Source of the DNA: Agroathelia rolfsii
Taxonomy: Eukaryota > Basidiomycota > Agaricomycetes > Amylocorticiales > Amylocorticiaceae
Assembly (NCBI GenBank): GCA_018343915.1
Contig: JABRWF010000003.1
Coordinates: 3,038,001-3,102,000, forward strand
Direction: 5' to 3'
Length of the DNA stretch: 64,000 bases
This document shows positions 24,878 to 37,277 of this stretch, in pieces. Position numbers and translations under genes: made by a program. The notes beneath the pieces are model-generated. The model was not told the DNA's origin and did not search any database. It saw only the letters and a list, made by a program, of their open reading frames with translations. Position 1 is the stretch's first letter. The number at the start of each line of letters is the position of its first letter.

Positions 24878-27800
24878 ATGATCGTATGGATAGTACACCC
24901 AGTGTGTGCTATCATTGTCGCTTCTCTTGCTACCTTGGAGGTAACTGCATCAAAGCCTCATAACTACTCGCACATTCCTACTGGTGGTTATAACGCGGAT
25001 TGGCAAAGCTGTACGGCTTAAAGTAAATTCGTTATATAGCTCGCATTGCTCATCAGATTGTATAGACTATGAAGTTACGGAAAATCTTCCGGACATCGCA
25101 CCTGGATCGCTCACCCGTTCTTTTGCCGGCAATATAGGGGTGAATAGGCCAGGCCATCCCAATAACACCTTTTTTTTCTGGGCTTTTGAAAAGTCCAATG
25201 GATCGCTTACTAGCGATAGCTCTGATGAGCCGTGGGTTATTTGGCTACAAGGAGGGTACGCCATTGTCACTTTGCAATCGCTCGCAGTTTATGGAAGCTT
25301 ATCAATGTCCATAAAAAATAAAAATACAAATACAAAAAGACCTGGGGCGTCTAGCCTTATTGGATTGATGGAAGAGGTCTTTAACTATTTTCATCTCAAG
25401 TTTGCTCAACTATACTTAGAACTATCTTAGAATGGACCCATCCATGTCAGTGCCAATGGGTCTGTTAGTTTGAACAGCTTCAGTTGGCATCATTTGGCGG
25501 ACATGTTTTGGATAGACCAGCCCGTTGGCGCGGGTTTCAGTACAGTGGATGATCAGGGTTATCGTAAGCTTCACGCTATCTTTTGTTAACTCAGTACCCA
25601 CCATTCCATCAGCATTGGACGAAGAGGATGTAGCGACGGATTTTATGGGATTTCTTTCTAACTTGGTCCTCGTCTTTCCGAGCTTGGCCTCTAGACCGTA
25701 GGTGAAATTGCTTCTGTCTTTTTCCATCACTCAAGAAACTGCCAGTCTCTATCTCATGGGCGAGTCCTATGCAGGGACAATGATTGTGAGCAACCTACAT
25801 CCGACATATAGTGTTATACTCTGCTGATTTTGCTTCTTGGTACAGCCTTATATTATGAAGGCATATTTTTCAATGTCTCATCCACCTGTTAACGTCAAGA
25901 AAATTTCTATCGGTGATGGCGTTTTGGGTTCTACTGCTGTATTTGAAATGGTTCCTACGGTAATTGTCGTTTCTTATTTTTCCATATTCATCGCCAATTA
26001 ACCCTTGCCGTAGGTGCAAATCATCGAGACCTATCCGCAATTGATCGACTTTGATGAGGTAGGAGTTTGAGTCCTTCAACAAATTTTTCGACGGTGATGG
26101 CTGAAATCGTTCGTAGGAAGTTTTGGATTACTTCAAAACACAGTAGTGTTATTTTCAATATAGATATGATTTTGTGTAATACTTATAACCAACGACAGGA
26201 CCCACCTCTGCGGATACGACTTGAACCTTTCATATCCGGAGACGGCACACTACCCATCACTTACGCAGCCTTATGATATGCCCGGCTATGGTGTTGGTGT
26301 TCGATCTGCCCTGGCACTTAGTGGTGGAGATGGGTTAGAGACTGAAGCATACCGCAAGACTCGTCGCGGCCTCTTCCAGCACATTCAACGTCGCTTCGAA
26401 AAGCGCTTTCCGGAACGGAATACGGCCGGTGCACTCGACAAGCGTGCTATACAAGATAGAGAAGAGCAGAGGCAAACATGGAAGAAGCGTGCTTTGACAG
26501 ATAGAGCAAACGGAACAATTGATGCTTGGTATGGCTGTTATCTGCTTAACGAGCTAGCGGAATATGCCGTAAATTACACATTTCCTTGGGGTGGGTCATT
26601 GAACACCTTCTCGCTGTAAATCAACTCTAACATTTCTTACAACCACACAGTTGGTGCGGACTTTAATGTAGCTTCTTTCTCTCATATTTATAACGAGAGG
26701 ATTGTCCTAACTTTTCTACAGGATCACTCAATACCAGATGCTTTGGATCCTGGTTAGCCTAGATTAAATCATAGAAAACTCGGCTGATATATTTAATACT
26801 TCCTTCTAGGGGTGTATGGAAGCCCTGCTGATTTTCTGAATGGTAGCGATACATTTAATCAATTTAACTCTACACGGACTTACACTCATACCCCTTGCAG
26901 ATGATCAAGTGGTGTCGGCTTTGCATGCTCCAACAGGCATCACCTGGCAGACTCTTCTTTCTCCATACCCATGGAACTCCACCACCAATGATCGTACGTA
27001 TCCTAATCTTCACACGCCAACGAAATTTAATTACTATGAAATGATTGCATTCAGTTCCTGGGTGCAATCCAAATGGCGACATCAGTGTTGAGTAAGTGTA
27101 TCTAAATTTCGAACAAGGTTCCCACGTGTTCTCATAAATCATCAACACGCATAGACCCATGGCTTTCCTATCCGAGTTGGCGGCGAATGCCTCAGCTGAG
27201 GGTATCAGCATGATTTTCTACTCCGGGAATGATGATGCTCTTGCTGCTCACCGCGGGACTGAGGGTATGCCCTGCTAGCGATCATTGGATTTCCTGATCT
27301 AACAATACTATAGCCGTTATCCAGGTCAAATGATTCGTATGAGTATATTGTGGAGTGATTCTCTAATGCTCTTTTTCACAGAACATGACCTGGGGTGGTA
27401 TCCAAGGATTTACCCGACGTCCTTCTACGCCTTGGTATGATCAAGAAGGAAACAAGGCTGGCATCGTTCACCAGGAGCGTAATGTCACATATGCCATGTT
27501 CCTGAATGCAGGTATGTATCTGTGCTGTTACTCCCTGTATATTGCAAGTATTGACTTGTGTTTTTTCTTCGCAGGTCATCAAGTACCCGAATATGCGCCG
27601 CTAGCTGTGCGTATATATGATTTATGCTCTGATTTCCTACTGAAGAAGACAACAGGCATATACCTTCTTTCAGCAGTTTGTATTAGGAAACAACAGCACG
27701 GGCCTCCTTCAGGACGACGACGTTATACAGGAAACGGAAATAGTGTATGCAGATGGTGTAATAATGGGCAACCCAGGAATATTCTACGGCGCCCATAGTA

Positions 27801-27997
27801 CGCAATCCACATACACTGCTCCGACGGCCACATGGGAAGCCTGGAAAAATATGCTTGGGACTGCTACAGCGCCGGTCGTATCGAGCAGCTCAAAGGCCTC
27901 CTATAGCGCTGCTGTTCCGAATAGATGCTTAGGTTATTTTCCTATCACGGATATCTTTATTTGCTTTGTCGCCACAAGCCTTTTCTTTATTCTCTAA
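24878..27997 (+). CDS. Secreted or membrane-anchored serine carboxypeptidase, peptidase S10
   Basis: Removes C-terminal residues from peptides in the vacuole, the wall or outside the cell. Twenty exons, 682 residues by my splicing. N-terminal signal peptide (MIVWIVHPVCAIIVASLA). S10 signatures: WLQGGPGASS (Ala where most members have Cys), the oxyanion/substrate block NGPIHV, FWIDQPVGAGFST, the nucleophile block YLMGESYAGT (exon 6), the acid block FYSGNDDALAAHRGTE and the His in NAGHQVPEYAP. The triad Ser-Asp-His is complete. A charged stretch rich in Arg/Glu/Lys lies at about 26330-26510. The C-terminus ends in a hydrophobic segment (ITDIFICFVATSLFFIL) after a Ser/Ala-rich spacer, compatible with a GPI signal or a membrane anchor. 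Exons of 17 nt (26651-26667) and 11 nt (27314-27324) are required. Confidence 0.93.
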
Positions 27998-28349
27998 CAC
28001 GATAGAGCTTATAGAACCCCAACTAGTGCTATTCATAGACATAGAAAGCTATAGACGATACCTATAATCGGAAGTCTCCATCCATACTACATCCGTGACA
28101 TATGATTCACTTTAATTATTTTTTATTGGCTGCAATGTCAGTGTTCGACTACAAATTTCATAGATTGGAGTGCATCATGATGAGCAACTTAAAGCGTAGC
28201 CACTCAGCCCCTCGGCAGCCATCGGACATTCATGTTTTCAGCCACAGTCCGTAACAATTAACCTAGAACTCGCTGGACATGTGTTTTGCAGCCTTACCTT
28301 TATGGTGCTATAGATCCACAACTAGCTTTTTTAAAAGCGTTTCGTACCC
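27998..28349. other. Short intergenic region
   Basis: 3' flank of the carboxypeptidase and 5' flank of the F-box-like gene. Nothing specific seen. Confidence 0.5.
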
Positions 28350-29478
28350 ATGAGAAGAAGAGCATTTCCCATCGAAATATTCCGGGAAATTATCTCTTAT
28401 GTGCAGTCTCATGTGACATTGCGTACCCTTCGTCTCGTGTCGAATGCCTTTTGCGAACTCGCTACTCCTGCTGCCTTTCGCATACTCCATATATCGATAA
28501 ATGAAAAAGGGATGAAATCCTTGCATTGCATCGAAAACTCCAAAAGCTTGTCAAGGATGGTTCGAGATCTCACTCTAATGAATATCGATGATACACTAGG
28601 TATGTATGATTAAACATTCCATGAACTCGAGTATCTAAGCTAGCGTACTCGTTGTAGCGAATCGAGTCGATCATTACCACAGTCTTCATATACTTGATCA
28701 CCTCAAATATCTTCATACCCTGCGCTTGGATTTTTCATGTCGTCATCTGGCAGGGGTTACAGTAGCTACTATCCTAGCGGAAATCTGGCAAGGGGTGCGA
28801 CCCAGCTCCTTGAAATGCCTTGTAATTTCGCCCAATATCAACGCTGGTGGCTGGTCAGATATGGACGTTTTTGGAGCTAACTATATGGTCGGCATAGAAT
28901 CTATAGTCGTCTGTCCTGCCTCGGCGGAAGCGCCAGATGGATATCTGTCGGAACCACTCTGCACATTTTGGAGCGGTGTTCTTTCATCGGTATTTCTCAT
29001 CCCAGCAAGACATACACTAAGTACCCTAAGGCTTCACAGTGACCAATATGTAGGACTGATACCGCTGATAGAATGGCCTTTGCTGAACTTTCCGCACCTT
29101 CACACACTTTCTCTAAGCCGTATAATATTTAGCGGCTCTCCTGATGCTTTTTCAAATGTGGAGCATTTTATCACTCGGCATTCTTCTGGACTACAGCGCC
29201 TGGAACTCCTTGATTGTCCTATGTTTGTCCCCCTCACCCATCCAGGGAGACTCTGGTCGTCGGTCTGGACAGGTTTCAGCGAATCTCTCGCAAGCCTTGT
29301 AGAAATCACTGTCCGGCGAGGCACTAATGTTGATGGTAAGACCGAGGCATATGTCGGTCTTGAGGATGGATGGGGATACGTTCCAGAGTACGATGACGTT
29401 CCAGGCTCCCAGGATGACGACGCTGCCTTGGAGATGCTGAGATCTGTAGTGAAGAGGAGGGCGTCGGGAAGAGACTGA
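28350..29478 (+). CDS. F-box-like protein, lineage-specific
   Basis: Two exons (28350-28599 and 28658-29478) give 356 residues. The N-terminus FPIEIFREIISYV followed by TLRTLRLVSNAFCELATPA is a typical fungal F-box-like module: PxEI...I, then LR.VS..F. Downstream are loose leucine-rich segments (LHTLRLDFSCRHL, LSTLRLHSDQYVG, FPHLHTLSLS, LQRLELLDCP), as in the degenerate LRR region of basidiomycete F-box expansions. Expected role: substrate adaptor of an SCF ubiquitin ligase. The target is unknown. Start chosen at the Met directly before the F-box. Confidence 0.8.
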
Positions 29479-29715
29479 TGTCATGGACTTGTCGTTTTTA
29501 GGTCGCTTCGAGTAGGACATGTACTTATTCTACAGTAGTGCGTCTGTATTTTCTAATTCCATCTGATTGTAGTTGGTCACTACTGCCATCCGTCATTCCT
29601 CAGCTTATGGCGGACGCTTGACCGACTTCTATGGGGGCAGGCAACCACATGTATGCCGCGTGCTTTCCGCCATATAACCACGCACACACTCCAAATATAT
29701 GTTGTTTTATAAGAT

Positions 29716-30595
29716 ATGACATTGGCGACCATGGCAGACGATGAGACCGTCTACTCTCCCGCTACTAGTCATTTTTCGCTTCCGTCTGAAACTGATCTGC
29801 TTTCCCCAACCGATATGGTAGTTGCTTCTCAAATAATCACTCGCTCAGCTGTGCTTGAGCCCGGCATATATAAGATGGTCAATCTTGGTTCTGGTACTGC
29901 CGCCGATCTGCATGGGGGCGATAATGAATCTATTATCGGTATGACTTAATCGATAAGATCAAGACTCTATGCTAATCATAGGACGTCCATCAACTAGGAT
30001 TTGATGCTCATGGAGGAGAAAATCAGCAGGTGTGGCATCTACTCTTTAACGATCATATTCATTTCTGAATATTTGGGGATAGTGGGAATTTATTCCATCA
30101 GGAGCAGGTTATCTAATCCGCTGTTTGCGTCGTGGCCTTTACTTAGCTCCTATGGGAATACACAATGAAGCCTTGGTCATAGCCAGCGAATATCCAGTCA
30201 GCTGGAGAATAGAACCTGAGGAGAACCGCGGTGTGTTCAAGTAGGTGTCTTCGACTGATTCGTTACACGAGCGACCCTTAGTATTAGAGCCAGAATCTGC
30301 TGGCTGAATACCGACTTTCAATTGGATTTACGAGCAGGTTTAAAAGCCCCCGGCACTCCGGTATATCGTTAGACTATTCCATACCTCTCAGAAAGTAATG
30401 CAATGGTTTTTTTAGGTCCAACTGTACGCACTACCCAATGATTACGATAAATTCGTGCCAAGTATGTGGTGGAGATTGATCAAACTTGGCCCCCCGGCGC
30501 AGCGCAATGAACTAGTGGATGCAAACGGCAACATTACGACAACCACGACTACTGTTACGACTGTAACTACAACAGTAGTCACGAAATCGAAATAG
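29716..30595 (+). CDS. Ricin-B-like beta-trefoil lectin-type protein, no signal peptide
   Basis: Five exons (29716-29938, 29998-30029, 30083-30240, 30282-30360, 30416-30595), about 223 residues. A Met five codons later (29731) is an alternative start. The exon 4 acceptor could also be 6 bases downstream, in frame. The core has the hallmarks of the fungal ricin-B lectin fold: PGIYKMVNLGSGTAADLHGG, SIIGFDAHGGENQQWEF (QxW-type turn) and YLIRCLRRGLYLAP, and a third lobe with TPVQLYALPN. It lacks a signal peptide and begins with an acidic/Ser-rich stretch. It ends in an odd Thr/Val run followed by KSK. Presumed carbohydrate binding, possibly cytosolic as in fungal defence lectins; the ligand is unknown and I see no associated enzymatic or pore-forming domain. 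Convergent with the related gene at 30815-31798. Confidence 0.82.
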
Positions 30596-30814
30596 AAATG
30601 AGTTTGCGGATTACCTATCCTAATCTGATAAATTTGTTGTGTTTGTATACACACATGGTGTAAATGTTAATACATCTCATATTTGAACACAGCTGTTATA
30701 TACATTGCTCTTTTTACTACGTTACTAAGTATATCGAATTTCATTTCTACCAAATGCAAATCCACTGGATTCTTTCGTTTACGCTACGCAAAACGTAATT
30801 TAGATGGAATGAAG

Positions 30815-31798
30815 TTATGCAAAATTTTTAATCATACCTTCATCGAAAGCCCAAGTTTGGTTGCGACCTTCCCAAGTATACCAAAGCTGGACAGGCGTTC
30901 CGGGAGCACGGTTTCCGTGATCGGCTAGATCAACGTTGTATCGAGTGTTAGGGACGAATATACTACCCATGTAACATAATTAGAAAAACAAAACAAAAAA
31001 CTTTAGGACTCGGAAGAATAGAATATTTGCTCACCGGAAAACCTGTCTATCTTGTTCATCCGGCCCTATAAATTGTTGTTACTAACTTGTTAGTGAGCAT
31101 CACAACGACAAATCTGGGCCACACTGACATATATCCCAGATAAATGGCTGCTCTGTGACGACGAGAGGAGTACCGTCCCCGACTTGTCCATCAATGGCCA
31201 GATATCTTCCATCTGACTCATTCTGGAATGTCCACCCTTGATCATTGCGCTCCAAACGCCACTATCCACAGAGTCAACCTCATTACCCTTGGTTAATTAT
31301 CCAAGATAAGACATACCTTCTGGTTTCCGCCACCGTGCCAATCGTAACCAATCACTAGTTGAAACAGTTAGGAAAGATTAGCAAATGGACGAGAGTTGCA
31401 TACGGCTCCTATTATCCGCTCCCGACAGGTCTATGACCGTGCCAGACACTGCATTAGTGATTTTGTACGTATATCCTGAATTTTTTGGTAAGATTAAAGC
31501 GTCACTTTAACGGAAATGGAAGTATTGGGGTTGTACCAGAATTGATTGACATGATGGGTTGGAGGCTGCAAACCAAGAGACCAGTACCTTATATACCTAT
31601 TATCCATGCATATCCATACATATGTATATGAATGACGTTTAGCTTGGCATACACGTTTAGTCCATGAGGTACAGGCACATCCCCGGAAATGAATGGAACA
31701 CTGCTGATTACCCCAGAATAACAATCAATAGGAGTCGACGCCTCTAGTTGTCCGGAGATTACATAAATTACGAATAAAAGAAAGGACATGGTGCCCAC
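30815..31798 (-). CDS. Ricin-B-like beta-trefoil lectin-type protein, secreted
   Basis: The minus strand carries a clear second lectin gene. The N-terminus (ATG at 31798 or 31789) has a short hydrophobic signal-like core, MSFLLFVIYVIS. Core exons encode YTYKITNAVSGTVIDLSGAD, IGYDWHGGGNQK, WRLERNDQGWTF, DGRYLAIDGQ and GNRAPGTPVQLW, in the same order as the neighbour at 29716. The last exon reads to TAA at 30815 (reading through a potential donor after DEG). The join between the signal-peptide exon and the YTYKI exon is unresolved: several donors exist between about 31550 and 31660, and an extra exon is possible. Likely an extracellular carbohydrate-binding protein. Confidence applies to the family; the 5' model is weaker. 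Confidence 0.72.
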
Positions 31799-32957
31799 AT
31801 TGCCTTGACCCCAGATTTCAGCGCGTAAAAAGCGATTAGTTGCCCGGTCATAGGTGTACGATTATCAGGGAAGGAACTGCTTTCGTATCAAGTTTGCGAA
31901 ATTTGGAGATTCATAAATAGATCAAAAAGTCGGGATCTGCTAGTATGTACCGATATAGTTACTACTTGACTTGAAAGAATACGGTTGAAAACAAGCCCAT
32001 GAGATCATATGATCTAAAGCCAAGAACTTGGATGGTCACAAGGCAACACAGATGGTACAGCAAAATGAAAGAGGAGTGCGATTTTCAACTCGCGATCAGA
32101 TGCTTTGCGCTCGGTTATGTCATAGGAGGAGGGGCGTCACCCCAATTTGCTGGGGACACGTGAATGTGTGCGTCAGTCTAGTGAGACGATGATGTCTATG
32201 TGGCAACTTCATATAATCGGAGTCCAAATTATATTCCCCATTTGTTTCGTTACTTATCTAAAACTCACTATTGCATAACGGTTAATATTGTTCATAATGC
32301 AATCATGATATCTTCTTATTGGTACACTAATATATATGCTGTGGGATATAAGGAACCAATACATTGTCGCAATTCCTTGGAGAATTCATCCCACGCATTA
32401 ATTTATGTGATAATCAACAATCGATGATCATTATCAGGACCGTAGCATGCAGCTTCGGGAACACTCCGATCCGGGATTTATTTTGTTTATTGAACTACGA
32501 GTTGCGCGCACATTCCAGCTTTGCCCAGAAAATGCAAGCCATTCAAGCAGAGTTACATCCAAAATTCGTTTTGCTCTCGTAGGGTGTACCAAGGCAATCA
32601 ACAATTCAATCTTACCAGCTGCTATTTTTTCAAACATTACTATTTATAAAGTTTAACAATTGCCAATATGCAATGAATTGCAGTCGACCTTGATCCAATT
32701 TCAAGTTACATCTAATGTCTCGAACGCTATCTTCAAGCCGAAGAGCTCCTATTAACAAACGTACCATGGTGATCGAGAATGGACACGTCTTACAGCAATC
32801 GAATTTTGGCGATGTTGAGCGCTGGGCAGCAGTGCGTCATTGCATAAATTGGCTCAGGATCGAAATTAGGGTATCGATCATCAAAAACAGAATAGATATA
32901 AGCAGTGATACTACCAGTGTTCAAGGAATTATCATCCCACAAAATACGTGAGCAAGC
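31799..32957. other. Intergenic region between lectin and TUDOR-domain gene
   Basis: About 1.16 kb, AT-rich. Open frames at 32200-32950 on both strands have no recognisable domain and overlap each other. Nothing supportable as a gene. Confidence 0.5.
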
Positions 32958-33384
32958 ATGTCTGACCAACTTGAACAGGGACAGAAGGTTTCGTAAGTAG
33001 AACGCATTCAAGAGCCCTCTAGCATATGTGCCTCATCTTCAAGTAGATGGAAATGGGGCACAAGTCATCCATCTGGAACAGTCGCTGATATAATTGAAGA
33101 TGGTAAAGTCTCTGTGACTAGCGACAAAGTCTGTCTGCCATTTCTTCTCTCGGTTTATGATTAACCGAAAACCTACATTTTATAACCATTACCCAGGGCA
33201 ACACAGTCACGCGGAATGCACGAGATGGAGATCCGGCGGTAAAGATAACTCGATCAGGAGTAAGTAGTTGTTGGTGTTTTCGCAGCTGATAATTTATATG
33301 TGCCCGCAGAACGACGTGGTCAAGCTAGCACATGAGCTAGATGAGGTGAAGGAAGCAGAGGGCAAACAAGACCAGACTAGGTAG
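32958..33384 (+). CDS. Small hypervirulence-associated (HVA/DUF2945) TUDOR-domain protein
   Basis: Four exons (32958-32992, 33044-33128, 33197-33259, 33310-33384) give only 85 residues, so this gene is too fragmented to appear as one open frame. The product is a single domain: WKWGTSHPSGTVADIIEDGK, VSVTSDKGNTVTRNARDG, DPAVKI, SGNDVVKLAHELDEV, matching the short TUDOR-like fold known as HVA1/DUF2945. The W-x-W-G-T start, the KGN-x-x-TRN turn and the DPAV block are the diagnostic parts. Members are widespread small proteins in fungi and bacteria; the biochemical role is not established. All three introns are GT-AG and phase-consistent. Confidence 0.85.
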
Positions 33385-33620
33385 TAATAACGCCAATGGA
33401 GCCTGAGAGAAAAGTAGCCGTAATGGTGAAGTCATTATAAATAAAAGTGGTTCCGGTCCAGGGCTGATGGGATGTCCGTCTTGCATCCGTCCCTTCCTTC
33501 TCGTTAGCTTGTTAGCATACACCATTTTCCAGCCTTGACCTCCTCTCTCTTGTTGAAAATTATCCTCGCCCGCTAATTACCTTACGTCCGAATAAAAAAC
33601 GCGCCATCTCATCTTTTGTC

Positions 33621-36371
33621 ATGCCAGTACCACCCAAAAGCTCGTCCACATTATTTCTTGGTCTTGAGCTGGCTACAGATCAGTTCAGAGCTACCATCGT
33701 CGATGAGAATCTCGACCTAGTCGGTGTCGAGTGTGTAGATTTTGACTCTGAACTGTCTGAATTTCAGTGAGTATTGTCTAGCCAATATCGCATGCATCGA
33801 GATTGAGGCCATGGGTTATCCTCACACGATGCAGGACTCAAGGTGGTATTTTCACCACCCCTGGTGATGCCTACACTACGCCTGTAGAAATGTGGATTAA
33901 AGCGTTTGGTGAGCCTATTATCTCATCTTCTTTTTTTGTTCTGCTTCTGTTAGCTTTGGCCAGGAATATTTGGTTTTGTTGGTTGATTTTGGCACGAGGG
34001 ATAACTCATCATGTGTTCACAGACCAGCTATTTGAGAAGATATCTCGTAATCACGACACCTCTCGAATCAAGGCCATAGGTGGTGCCGCCCAGGTAACTT
34101 TGAGTACAATTAAAGTAGACCATACCTCCTCAATCTAACTATACATTTTCCAGCATGCGCTCGTTTGGTGGAAATCAACGCCAGCAGCGTCTTTTCCAAC
34201 TTACGATCCCCGCCTTCCATTACAATCACAGCTCGTCGCTTCTTCTTTCACCCTCTTGAATATACCCATATCCTCGGATACTTCTTCCCACACCCATGCC
34301 CTAGCCCTTGAGTCTCTACTTGGTGGACCAGACCACATGGCTGCCCGTGTAGGCATTAGCGCACAACCGGCTATGATTGCTGCCCAATTACTCCGTCTAC
34401 GCGACAGTGGTCCTAATGCCGAAACATGGGCCCGCACCGGTCGTGTTCAATTAGCCAGCTCTTTCATCGCTAGCTTGGTGGCAGGAAAGTGGGTCCCCTT
34501 GGGGGAAGCCGAAGCATGCGCGTCTGGAATATGGAATCATCAATCTGCTGAATGGGACGATGGTGTGTTGGAAATTATTGGTGGCAGTCGTGACGAAGGT
34601 CGACGTGTGAAGGCGTGGTTAGGCGACGTAGAGACCGCTGCTGGAGGCAAGCGAATGGGAACTATATCCAAATATCTTACGGAACGTTACGGCTTTGACC
34701 CTGGTAAGATTCAATTATCACTCGCATGTAATGTACGCATGCTTACCCTCCATACCAGAAACGATTGTTACGCAGTTCACTGCTGATTATCTCTCTACGT
34801 ATTTATCTCTTTGTCCATCTCCATCGGATGCTGTCTTGTCTTTTGGTCCTGTCGATGTTATGCTTAGCCCTGCTCAACACTATATGCCCACACGATTATA
34901 CACACTCTTCCCACATCCGACCCAGGAGGCCGGCGAAAAAAAGCGCTATATTGTTATGCTATCTAGTCGGTAAGTATATAATACTTTATGAGTTCACCTG
35001 ACACACATCTCATTGTTTCTCATAAACAGAAATGCTGATGTTCCCCGTGCTTTGGTCCGTGATATGTATACCAAAAGTTGGAGTGCCTTTGACCGCTTGG
35101 TGGCAATCGTCCCACCAGGAGGATCCATAGGGTAATATTTTTCCCCTCACAATTGGTGTTCATTTTATTAAAAAATCCATAACAGCCTAGACGACAAATT
35201 GTTTAGTTTCTGGCTACTACAAGGAGATGCTTTTCCTTTTTCCCATGTCAATGGGATATTCCGCTTCGAAACCGGAGTGAAGGTCAATGAATTCCGCGAC
35301 CTACGCGCAAACCCCCGCTGTCTGTTGGAGTCCCAGTTGCTATCGTTTAGAGTGCGCTGGTCTCGTATGATCGGCACTGGTCTACTCGGCCCATCTCCTC
35401 TTCGCGGCACTCGCCGAGCTACAACGCCTACCCCTGGCCAAGCATCTGGCCGCCCACAACTCAAGTCAGCTATCGCCCAGAGTCTTGGTTTGTCCTTTGA
35501 TCCTTACGACTCTGCCCCCCTTCCCACTCGGATCATCACCACGGGTGCTGCTGCCAACTTCCCCGCTATTTCAAACCTCGTTGGTGATATCTTCGATGCG
35601 CCAGTTCTGATACCTGCCACGCAAGTCGACTCTGCACAGACTGCACCTCATCGCAACGCACCTGCTCCCGGATTTCCAGCAAGAGCTGCACTCGGTGGTG
35701 CATATGTGGCGCGATGGGTGTGGGGGCGTGAAGCACGCCAAAACCAGGGAGCAGGCGGTGCTGGCAAGACCGGAGGATTCGAAGAGGAAATCAGACGTCT
35801 CCTGGGAAAACGCTGGGTATCGAGCGGCGGTACGCCCCCACGTACAAATGTGAACTCTAGTGGCCTAGCTAGTGGTCATAACAGCGGCACCAGCACGCCA
35901 CTCAGACACGGTCCTGGCGCGCGGAGTACTCTGGGCTCAAGTGTCGTCGTCGAGGAAGATGAGGACGAAGTGGAAGAAATGGAGAGATCTGCTGGCGGCT
36001 ATTCAGGCTCGGGTATGGGGGTTGGTCTCATTGGCGCGGGATTGAGGAGCAACTTTGCTGATCTTGACTTGGGTCCTACGCCCCGTGCGAGAACCGTCAC
36101 CTCGTCGACTGATGCATCTACGACTCCGTCGATAGGTCAGGCCTCGTCGACCCTTACGACGCCTGATCTTAACAATGCCGGCGCACCAATGCCGGCTGGT
36201 GGGAGTGCTCCTTTAGTGCCTGTGCAAGCCTTGCCGTCGACGGGAGATAGCGAAATACAACTTGGATTGGTCAAGGTGGCAGAGCCGGACAGCGATGCTT
36301 TCATGACGTATGCGGCCATCGTTCCCGAGTTCTGTCGGCTTGAGGCAATGCTCGTCAAGTCTATTGCGTAG
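33621..36371 (+). CDS. D-xylulose kinase (FGGY family) with enlarged C-terminal half
   Basis: Phosphorylates D-xylulose to xylulose 5-phosphate for the pentose phosphate pathway. Seven exons (33621-33766, 33835-33908, 34023-34093, 34154-34703, 34759-34969, 35030-35131, 35186-36371) give 779 residues, clearly longer than the usual 550-620. N-terminus FLGLELATDQFRATIVDE is the ATPase phosphate-1 motif; IGGAAQHALVWW follows; the FGGY-C domain contains HVNGIFRFETG and ITTGAAANFPAISNLVGDIF. After the AALGGAYVARW helix comes about 200 residues of Gly/Ser/Thr/Pro-rich, low-complexity sequence with an acidic run (EEDEDEVEEME). The canonical ending (VKVAEPDSDAF...EFCRLEAML) then resumes. The insert is in frame within one exon, so it is probably translated; it may be a disordered regulatory loop. 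Confidence 0.9.
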
Positions 36372-37277
36372 GAACTATCATTGCTCCGTACACATACAAT
36401 TGTATATCACCACACGTCACTTGGATTCAATGCAGTGCATAGTTTTATACCCTTCTCAGACCTCCGTCTAATGATCGGTATAGTATAACTGTCAACCAAC
36501 CAAGGATCCTGCGGGGGTGAAAAAGATCAATTTCAAAGTGTGACTACCTGGCACCTGCATGTATTGGCTGGAGCTTAGCCAAGACCGAAGTTTCTCACGT
36601 GACTCTATGCCTGATTGTAGCCTTGTTATTCGTTTTGATTCAAGTTCTTGTTTGGTAACATTAATCAGAAACTTACACATTCTCGAGATCATTGCATCGC
36701 CTCTGGATTCGGAGCCGAATTTGGAGTACTGTAATGAAGGCTGTCTGATTCAGAACGACATGAATCATTTCCTGTTGCGAAACTTTATGTAGATGTATTA
36801 TTCTCGTGTGTAGCATAATCACTGCATGATCATTGATGTATTATCATGATGTATATATCATGATCCTATGCATATCGGCGTAGGCAAAACTTGACCCGGA
36901 ACTCGACATAATTACGACCAATCTTGCGCCTGTGATGCGGCAGTGTAGCCGCTATTTTCTAGATGTTGCGATCCACACCTTGTCGACAAGGAGGCTGTTG
37001 CTACCACTGGCGCATATAGAAGCTTCTTGGTATCATTGTTACGATGTTTGGGCCTTAAACGCTCGGTAATATAGAATGATAAAATGATATAAAAAATGAC
37101 ATTTTGGTAGCATTGGGAATTTCGAGATTGAGTCAATTGGATTGAGTGTAAAATGGTAAAATGGCCAAATGGCCAAATTTAAGGCCGAGTGCATCGGCCC
37201 GGTTCTGCCGAATATCTTCAATGAATCATTTGTTCATATTTGCATCCATCTTCAAGTTACATTGCCACCGTCAGCGT
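36372..37277. other. Intergenic region upstream of the bromodomain gene
   Basis: About 0.9 kb, AT-rich with the repeat-like stretch TATCATGATGTATATATCATGA near 36840-36861, a short inverted repeat. No coding exon seen. Confidence 0.5.

Noticed and set aside
24589..24963. Alternative upstream start for the carboxypeptidase in a 124-codon frame
   Set aside because: That frame is different from the spliced S10 frame; the ATG at 24878 gives a proper signal peptide and correct phase.
28650..28657. Frameshift in the F-box-like gene between two open frames
   Set aside because: A normal GT-AG intron (28600-28657) joins the two frames in phase.
31494..31660. Additional certain exon of the minus-strand lectin
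   Set aside because: Several donor and acceptor combinations are possible; none is decisive, so it is only described as unresolved.
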